Positions 1-4,291 of a DNA stretch of 6,094 nucleotides are shown here, in pieces. A program made the position numbers and the translations under genes. This DNA is from Alphaproteobacteria bacterium UBA3650 (lineage in GTDB: Bacteria > Pseudomonadota > Alphaproteobacteria > CAAHEQ01 > UBA3637): positions 1 through 6,094 of the forward strand of contig DFKH01000113.1 of NCBI GenBank assembly GCA_002373815.1, read 5' to 3'. The notes beneath the pieces are model-generated. The model was not told where the DNA came from, did no database searches, and saw only the letters and a program-made list of their open reading frames with translations. Each line of letters begins with the position of its first letter. Position 1 is the first letter of the stretch.

Positions 1-326
1 TCATAAAAATCTTGAACTTTATCTTTAGGTAGGTCTATCAAAATGTGTAAATGTGGCATGTTTTCATCTACATCTCTATTCTTACCATGCTCTAAAAACA
101 CAATCATCTTATATTGAAGTTCAGGATGTTTGTTGTACCGTTTGCCTAGAGTCTTTGCATAATACTTTCCCAATACTTCTTTAAAATGATATGCAAGGTA
201 CTGTTCAGAGATATTTTGTTGCCTGGGATTGAAGGTAATGAATGTATTAGGCACAAAACCATTTTCATATAACCTTTTTATTGTCTGTTCTTGCTTTTCA
301 TTAGATACTTCAATTATATTTTGCAT
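1..326 (-). CDS. HUH-type replication/nicking protein, N-terminal part (cut by window edge)
   Basis: Only the first 108 residues are in the window; the rest lies beyond the left edge. The ATG at 326 is preceded by GGAG with 8 nt spacing, which fixes the start. An early segment FITFNPR (about residues 29-35) resembles motif 1 of HUH endonucleases. A later segment FLEHG followed by MPHLHILIDLP (about 77-100) contains the His-hydrophobic-His signature (H92, H94) that binds the divalent metal in rolling-circle Rep proteins, relaxases and Y1 transposases. The catalytic tyrosine motif would lie off-window, so activity cannot be judged. In a mobile element such a protein would nick DNA to start rolling-circle replication or transfer. 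The HLH motif and overall pattern are seen; the family is inferred, and IS200-like transposase or another nickase is possible. It lies outside the inverted-repeat-bracketed cassette to its right. Confidence 0.6.
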   Translation of the reverse strand, partial: MQNIIEVSNEKQEQTIKRLYENGFVPNTFITFNPRQQNISEQYLAYHFKEVLGKYYAKTLGKRYNKHPELQYKMIVFLEHGKNRDVDENMPHLHILIDLPKDKVQDFY

Positions 327-460
327 TTTCTTGACTCCATTTTTAAATAAGAAAGAGGTATACTTATGAATTGATAAAGGAGAAGCCTCTCATTATCTTT
401 ACGCCTTTTTCCGAACCTAAACAGGAAGAATGCTTCAACTGTTTTCAAACGATCCTTCAA
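314..460 (-). CDS. Possible 48-residue small protein upstream of and overlapping the HUH gene
   Basis: An open frame starts at a TTG (458-460) behind a purine-rich AAGGGA spaced 7 nt away, and ends with TAA at 314-316, overlapping the HUH start at 326 by 13 nt. The product would be basic with hydrophobic patches (for example EAFFLFRFGKRRK). It resembles no family I recognise. The overlap would fit translational coupling to the HUH gene. Against it are the rare start codon and the short length: a frame of this size can arise by chance in AT-rich DNA. The rest of the 331-539 gap shows no other gene and no convincing promoter; there is only a -10-like TATAAA on the minus strand at 481-486. Confidence 0.2.
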   Translation of the reverse strand: MKDRLKTVEAFFLFRFGKRRKDNERLLLYQFISIPLSYLKMESRKCKI

Positions 461-531
461 AATTCAATCCCTTTCATTTTTTTATAGAACACCGAAAATT
501 TTGAAACTGCCTCATATAAATTTCCAAATAT

Positions 532-564
532 CAAAAAACAACCTCTGCAAAAGTTTTACAGAGG
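532..564 (-). terminator. Rho-independent terminator of the methyltransferase cassette (left copy of the 25-bp inverted repeat)
   Basis: Read on the minus strand, the hairpin begins 9 nt after the C5-methyltransferase stop codon. CCTCTG pairs with CAGAGG. Inside these arms lie a T-G wobble pair and an AAAA/TTTT step around a central C. A T-rich tail, TTGTTTTTTG, follows. This is a standard intrinsic terminator at the end of the three-gene unit. The 25-bp core (540-564) recurs in opposite orientation at 4190-4214. Confidence 0.8.
540..564 (+). repeat. 25-bp inverted repeat, left copy
   Basis: The 25 bases starting AACCTCTG and ending ACAGAGG are identical to the reverse complement of 4190-4214. 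Each copy is itself a near-perfect palindrome: arms of CCTCTG-x-AAAA and TTTT-x-CAGAGG around one central base, with a single non-complementary position. The two copies point away from each other and enclose the complete regulator/MT-A70-like/C5-methyltransferase unit. Beyond the 25 bases the outer flanks keep only weak similarity (both reach TTGATAT within about 13 nt). Confidence 0.9.
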
Positions 565-572
565 TTTGTTGT

Positions 573-1691
573 TTATCTATTTGCAAAAATACGATTTACC
601 AAGTTTGGCATTAATGCTTCACCACATAATTCACGCAAGAACGCATCATTGTTTCTAGCCCATGGTGGAATTGCATCTATGTAACGCTTATCTAATCCGG
701 TAAGTTCAAAGATTTCAGCCACGGAAAAATATCTCGAATTATCATAGGTTCCATCTGGTTGTAAATTTCCGGGATGAAGCGTCCAATCACCACACAAAGA
801 ATCACTTCCTTGAATAATAGTATGTGCTGGCTTATCCCATTCATTGCGTCCCGCCACTCCAGAATGTGAACCTTGACACAAGCTACCATCAATATTGACA
901 AACTTATATGGTGGTGGATTATTAATAGCCGCACATCCCGTTGCCGTATGCCGTATACATTCTGCTTGTAATGGATTAATGTAGCCAATCCGATGGAATT
1001 CATTATCAGGATCGCATCCATTAGATTCAAGCGTCTTGAACTTTCCATGCCCAATGGCATCACGGACGGTCAAAACCTTTTCATCCGGGCTAGGAAATTC
1101 CCACTTTTTATCTCTTTGTGTTAGGATAATTCCACGAACCCTTGATTGAGCTGTGCCATAGCGACTCGCATCAATCTTATCCGCATTTACTACGTGCCCA
1201 ATTGACTTCATAACCGAAGTGATGTGTTGCAAAATTGTCGCACCATTCAAACGGTCTGTAATAATGTGTGATTGATTCGGACTGATGAAATACGGTGCAT
1301 TTTCCCAAAACGTAAAATCCAAAACAGCATCTTTTCGTTTTGCAATCTCTTGACATAACTTCAAAGCATCTAAAAACAACCACGTTTCATAATCACCCAA
1401 ATGTTGTCCTCCAGCCAAAGAAAATGGTTGGCATGGTAATGTGAAAATTAGGCCCCTCATGTGACGTTCAACGTAAAGATTAACAAGCTCGGGGATATGT
1501 TTACTAAAATCAAATAGTAAGCTTTTGCAAGAATCCTGTACATCATAAATGGATCGATGGACCAAAAATCTCTCTGGCAAAATTTCGACCCCGCAGGCAA
1601 TATTGTAACCGACGTCATGCAGCTTACTTGACCCCACCCCTGAACTGCATGCGATAAACATGCAGTTCTGATAATTATGTGGATTAAACAT
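573..1691 (-). CDS. C5-cytosine DNA methyltransferase
   Basis: The product would transfer a methyl group from S-adenosylmethionine to carbon 5 of cytosine in DNA. With the ATG at 1691 it has 372 residues, normal for a single-domain enzyme. Visible motifs: a degenerate motif I (CSSGVGSSKL, about 15-24), motif II GVE (34-36), motif IV PCQPFS (86-91, nucleophile Cys87), motif VI ENA (130-132, usually ENV), motif VIII QSRVR (182-186), a target-recognition region about 215-320 ending in DKPAHTI, motif IX around 320-334, and motif X as GEALMPNL (357-364). The start at 1691 is chosen because GGGAGG (1698-1703) sits 6 nt upstream and the domain begins there; a longer frame back to 1769 adds residues of no family character. 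The first 8 nt overlap the end of the MT-A70-like gene, so translation is coupled. No restriction enzyme lies beside it, so it is probably an orphan or protective methyltransferase. The target sequence cannot be read from the protein. Confidence 0.93.
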   Translation of the reverse strand: MFNPHNYQNCMFIACSSGVGSSKLHDVGYNIACGVEILPERFLVHRSIYDVQDSCKSLLFDFSKHIPELVNLYVERHMRGLIFTLPCQPFSLAGGQHLGDYETWLFLDALKLCQEIAKRKDAVLDFTFWENAPYFISPNQSHIITDRLNGATILQHITSVMKSIGHVVNADKIDASRYGTAQSRVRGIILTQRDKKWEFPSPDEKVLTVRDAIGHGKFKTLESNGCDPDNEFHRIGYINPLQAECIRHTATGCAAINNPPPYKFVNIDGSLCQGSHSGVAGRNEWDKPAHTIIQGSDSLCGDWTLHPGNLQPDGTYDNSRYFSVAEIFELTGLDKRYIDAIPPWARNNDAFLRELCGEALMPNLVNRIFANR

Positions 1692-2991
1692 TGTCAGCCT
1701 CCCGAGGATCAAAAACAAACCATTGGTCGCTGAATTGACGCGTGGAAAACACTTCCAAGTACGCACCACCAGGAATTAAAGCTTCAAAGCTAGAATAATA
1801 ATAGTCTGGCGAATGATTTTCTTCTTGGGCTTGGGCATCAAAGAAAACAGATTTTAGCCTCGTGTAATCAATGGGGGCATTTGGACAACCATTAACACCA
1901 ATCAAGATATTTGTATGGGTGTTTACTGACCAAACATATCCACTTTTAACTTTATTACGTTGCCATACCACATTATCCACATAGCGTAACCCCCAAGATT
2001 TCATTAAATCCATCGCCTTTTGTAACTGTTTTGGCATCACAGCTATTAAAACGAGGGCATCTTTAGCTAATGGCAAAGTCATTTTTGCAGGATCAAACTT
2101 ATCTGGCATTTGTGTCAAATCCACAATCGCACCATTATACAGTTGAGCCATATCTGCCTTTTGTGGATTTTCAACCAATGTCGCAAAAAATTTATTCTTT
2201 GCTTCAGTGGCAGCCCTCTTTTTAGCTTCTTTCTTCTTTTCATCATACTGTTTTTTCAAAGTATCAATGGTATGACGTGTGATTGGACGATTTTTATTCA
2301 AAGCCCACTTGCAGGCACGCTTGACCCAAATTTCCTCCAATTTTAAAATTGCATCAATGTCATAACGTTCAAAACCATACAGATATTTAAGAAGTACAGC
2401 TCTTGATGGCAATCCCTTTCCTGGTTGAGCCCCCATTCGTTTGGGAATAGCCTCTAAAGCCGGCTTAAGTGCCAAATCATACCACAACTGTTTAATGGAT
2501 GCTTTAACACTTTTGTTATTCCCCGAAGTGTATACAGAAGGAGAAACGGTTTTAACCATATCTTCTAAACCATATTCTGAAATGGCTTTTTCAACCAGTG
2601 GCTGGGTAAAGACGATTTTATTATCTTCCCGATCTTTTCCTGTCCCACTTACTTTTTCCTTTGTGCAAGACTCTGTATCCAAAGCAATCGCATCAACTGG
2701 TTTTGGTGGCTCGCAATTATCGTTTGCAATTTCAGGTTTCTGTGTATCACCTTCGATTGTTGCATTCACGTTTACAACTTTATATTCGGCCTCTAAAATA
2801 ATCCCTTCAATACGTGGATTATCATTGGCCTGTGCTGGCAAATTTTCCGGTGGAAGGATATCAACGTAGGAAGAAGTAGCCGTAACCACAGCTCCATCTT
2901 CAACCGCGTTAACATCTGAACCGGCAACCATTTGCGAAGGTTGGTGATTGCAATTAGCGGCCGCAATCGGGCACAAATTTAAATCAGTCAT
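1684..2991 (-). CDS. MT-A70-like protein with degenerate catalytic motif (DLTQ for DPPW)
   Basis: This 435-residue protein has an MT-A70 (N6-adenine methyltransferase) fold region at its C-terminus. Recognisable family blocks are AKDALVLIAVMPKQLQKAMDL followed by WGLRYVDNVVWQRNK (about 309-347), GYVWSVNTHTNILIGVNG (351-368, conserved His359) and SPDYYYSSFEALIPGGAYLE with VFSTR (394-418). The block that should read DPPW is AIVDLTQMP: only Asp291 of the tetrad remains, so methyl transfer to adenine is doubtful. Residues 1-125 are acidic, low in complexity and probably disordered, with two ANDN tetrapeptides (55-58, 89-92). Residues 126-240 are an unrecognised helical region, then a Lys-rich helix (about 245-268) that could bind nucleic acid. 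The ATG at 2991 follows AAAAGGA. The gene is second in a three-gene unit and overlaps the C5 methyltransferase by 8 nt. Family membership is clear; a non-catalytic partner role, as for METTL14 beside METTL3 in eukaryotes, is inference. Confidence 0.85.
   Translation of the reverse strand: MTDLNLCPIAAANCNHQPSQMVAGSDVNAVEDGAVVTATSSYVDILPPENLPAQANDNPRIEGIILEAEYKVVNVNATIEGDTQKPEIANDNCEPPKPVDAIALDTESCTKEKVSGTGKDREDNKIVFTQPLVEKAISEYGLEDMVKTVSPSVYTSGNNKSVKASIKQLWYDLALKPALEAIPKRMGAQPGKGLPSRAVLLKYLYGFERYDIDAILKLEEIWVKRACKWALNKNRPITRHTIDTLKKQYDEKKKEAKKRAATEAKNKFFATLVENPQKADMAQLYNGAIVDLTQMPDKFDPAKMTLPLAKDALVLIAVMPKQLQKAMDLMKSWGLRYVDNVVWQRNKVKSGYVWSVNTHTNILIGVNGCPNAPIDYTRLKSVFFDAQAQEENHSPDYYYSSFEALIPGGAYLEVFSTRQFSDQWFVFDPREADNV
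1698..1703 (-). promoter_or_regulatory. Strong ribosome binding site for the C5 methyltransferase, inside the upstream gene
   Basis: GGGAGG on the minus strand lies 6 nt before the ATG at 1691 and within the final codons of the MT-A70-like gene. It decides the start codon and indicates coupled translation of the two proteins from one mRNA. Confidence 0.8.
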
Positions 2992-3023
2992 TTTGTTTCC
3001 TTTTGTTTACACAGCTTTCGCTG

Positions 3024-3035
3024 GTGCCAAGTATA
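3024..3035 (-). repeat. 12-bp direct repeat, copy proximal to the MT-A70-like gene (possible operator)
   Basis: The minus strand reads TATACTTGGCAC. It matches TACACTTGGCGC at 3079-3090 at 10 of 12 positions, in the same orientation and 55 bp away. It overlaps the TATACT candidate -10 box, so a protein bound here could block transcription. That use as an operator is inference. Confidence 0.35.
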
Positions 3036-3060
3036 TGGAGTGTAATATGGTATTATGCAA
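3032..3060 (-). promoter_or_regulatory. Weak candidate promoter upstream of the MT-A70-like gene
   Basis: On the minus strand, TTGCAT (3055-3060) and CATATA (3032-3037) are 17 nt apart. Alternatively, TATACT (3030-3035) is a better -10 box but sits 19 nt from the same -35. Both are poor matches as pairs, so the gene may rely mainly on readthrough from the first gene of the unit. A tiny hairpin with a GAAA loop (CAGC/GCTG, 3012-3023) lies between this site and the start codon. Confidence 0.25.
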
Positions 3061-3078
3061 TTCCTTTGATGCATTTAT

Positions 3079-3090
3079 GCGCCAAGTGTA
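3079..3090 (-). repeat. 12-bp direct repeat, distal copy (possible operator)
   Basis: TACACTTGGCGC on the minus strand is the partner of the repeat at 3024-3035. It adjoins a small palindrome, GCAT-TT-ATGC, at 3071-3080. Both copies lie in the 131-bp gap between the first and second genes of the cassette. The gap also holds a run of eight T (minus strand, 3094-3101) after a weak AT-only stem, perhaps a pause or partial terminator. Confidence 0.35.
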
Positions 3091-3122
3091 AGTAAAAAAA
3101 ATATACTAATATGCTGATATTA

Positions 3123-4139
3123 TTAAAAATTTATTGTTTTTTTCTTGTTGTGTTGACGAGCCTCGTTTAGTACATCTGGCGGATAGAAAATTATTTTCCT
3201 TTCCGATAAGCTGATATGTGCAATCTTTCTTCTCTTGCGTTTGAGTATGTCTTTTGTCCATCCCGTCTTTTCAAGAACTCGTTTGGTTGTCCACCATTCT
3301 TCCATTTCCGGGCCTTCTTTCTTGTCTGATCCTCGAAAGTTATGCCTCACCCATTCATTGATTTCAGGCACCGAATACTTACCAGTTGAACCAGGTTTTA
3401 TAGGAATAGCCATACCTCTTGATGCCTTTCCAAACAATTCTCTTATCCAATCAGCGCCACAATGTCCTGTGTTTGGTTCTAACTGAGGTGGCCTTTTATT
3501 CGTTCCACCATGAATTTTAAATGCAAATACTTGTTTTGATGATTTCCGTTTTAAAGTATCTATCTGGCTTTTCGTATCCCTTATTGCAGAATAATCCAAA
3601 CCACATTGTTCTACTTTTTGTGGTGTAAACCAATCACACAAAAATTGATAAAACCTTTTGAGCGCCTTTCTTTCATTGTTTGCAACTGCTTTTAGAATAT
3701 TTAGCTTGAGGGTAATTTCACTTTTATTTATTTCAAGACTATCCCAGACAACTTCTTGAATCATCAAATAGCTGGAAATATGACCTTCAGGATATGTAGC
3801 TCGCATGACAAGATACTTTTGTGCATTCTCATCATAGTATTGCCAACAGTTGAAAAAAGCAGTCATGAATCCATCGAAATGGTATTTGTTTTCTCTGTTG
3901 ATTTTAACAGGACCTTTTCGGCATAAAATAAAAAATCCTAAGATTGGGTAGATGTTTTTTGCGAGCCATAGCCAAGAGTCATGATCGTGCTTTGATTGAA
4001 CAACATCACACACCTTGTCAATGTAACGAACATATTCATAAACTGTCCCAGCTCTTCCTGTCTTTGTCTTTTCAGAAAGTCCTTGTCTTACCAACCAACT
4101 ATGGAAATACTGTCTCAAATCTGTCGCTTTTTGTTTCAT
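3123..4139 (-). CDS. Unrecognised protein with two winged-helix/excisionase-like C-terminal modules
   Basis: I do not recognise this 338-residue protein as a known family. Residues 5-50 (LRQYFHSWLVRQGLSEKT and beyond) resemble the helical SAM-like core-binding domain of tyrosine recombinases, but no catalytic domain follows. Residues 60-200 are helical, rich in aromatic residues, and without a motif I know. Residues about 228-268 end in GKYSVPEINEWVRHNF, the pattern of AlpA/excisionase-type DNA-binding proteins. Residues 281-326 (WWTTKRVLEKTGWTKDILKR, then ERKIIFYPPDVLNEA) look like a second such module. It is probably a DNA-binding regulator, a directionality factor, or an unrecognised specificity or nuclease subunit. 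The ATG at 4139 is preferred over a TTG at 4175 because a near-consensus promoter overlaps codons of the longer frame, with its -10 box just 7 nt from the ATG. It is first in the unit with the two methyltransferase-family genes. Confidence 0.7.
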   Translation of the reverse strand: MKQKATDLRQYFHSWLVRQGLSEKTKTGRAGTVYEYVRYIDKVCDVVQSKHDHDSWLWLAKNIYPILGFFILCRKGPVKINRENKYHFDGFMTAFFNCWQYYDENAQKYLVMRATYPEGHISSYLMIQEVVWDSLEINKSEITLKLNILKAVANNERKALKRFYQFLCDWFTPQKVEQCGLDYSAIRDTKSQIDTLKRKSSKQVFAFKIHGGTNKRPPQLEPNTGHCGADWIRELFGKASRGMAIPIKPGSTGKYSVPEINEWVRHNFRGSDKKEGPEMEEWWTTKRVLEKTGWTKDILKRKRRKIAHISLSERKIIFYPPDVLNEARQHNKKKTINF

Positions 4140-4146
4140 GATATCT

Positions 4147-4175
4147 ATTATATAGGATTGTGACGCAAAAAACAA
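4147..4175 (-). promoter_or_regulatory. Sigma-70-type promoter of the three-gene cassette, leaderless
   Basis: On the minus strand, TTGTTT (4170-4175) and a perfect TATAAT (4147-4152) are separated by the ideal 17 nt. Only 7 nt (AGATATC) separate the -10 box from the ATG at 4137-4139, so transcription should start at or next to the A of the start codon. No ribosome binding site precedes that ATG. The promoter lies just inside the right copy of the 25-bp inverted repeat. Confidence 0.75.
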
Positions 4176-4189
4176 TGAAATTTCACCAG

Positions 4190-4214
4190 CCTCTGTAAAA
4201 CTTTTGCAGAGGTT
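4190..4214 (-). repeat. 25-bp inverted repeat, right copy
   Basis: CCTCTG at 4190 through GAGGTT at 4214 is identical, reverse-complemented, to 540-564. It lies 15 nt upstream of the cassette's -35 box. On the plus strand it forms the wobble-paired hairpin followed by TTTTC, so it could terminate rightward transcription. On the minus strand, the direction of the integrase transcript, it has one mismatch and no T tail, so it is unlikely to terminate that transcript. The integrase gene has its own terminator at 4240-4287. Confidence 0.9.
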
Positions 4215-4239
4215 TTCAAATTGATATATTGTACCTACT

Positions 4240-4287
4240 AAAAATGCCCCAGAAAATTAAGAGTCATTTTTTCTATAAAGGAGGGGC
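4240..4287 (-). terminator. Intrinsic terminator of the integrase gene
   Basis: The hairpin begins 4 nt after the integrase stop codon. On the minus strand GCCCC (4283-4287) pairs with GGGGC (4246-4250), and AGAAAA (4269-4274) with TTTTCT (4251-4256). An 8-nt bulge interrupts one arm, and ATTTTT follows. The plus strand also carries a run of T after the stem (4288-4293), so it may work in both directions and isolates the integrase from the cassette. Confidence 0.65.
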
Positions 4288-4291
4288 TTTT

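Noticed and set aside
692..1063. Open frame of 123 codons on the minus strand
   Set aside because: It lies in another frame entirely inside the C5 methyltransferase gene, whose motifs are unambiguous; the product has no family character.
1177..1383. Open frame of 68 codons on the minus strand
   Set aside because: Out-of-frame overlap with the methyltransferase; composition is atypical and no start signal is seen.
1692..1769. Extended start of the C5 methyltransferase at 1769
   Set aside because: The extra 26 residues are the upstream gene read in another frame; GGGAGG and the family N-terminus both support 1691.
2110..2869. Two plus-strand open frames (2110-2346 and 2441-2869)
   Set aside because: Both are antisense to the MT-A70-like gene, lack ribosome binding sites and show no recognisable domains; the hydrophobic stretches come from antisense of Lys-rich codons.
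3024..3047. Sigma-54 promoter suggested by TTGGCAC on the minus strand
   Set aside because: The GG to GC distance is 11 nt instead of the required 10, and the -12 element is poor.
532..4222. Target-site duplication flanking the 25-bp inverted repeats
   Set aside because: The outer flanks share only weak inverted similarity around TTGATAT; no direct repeat of convincing length is present.
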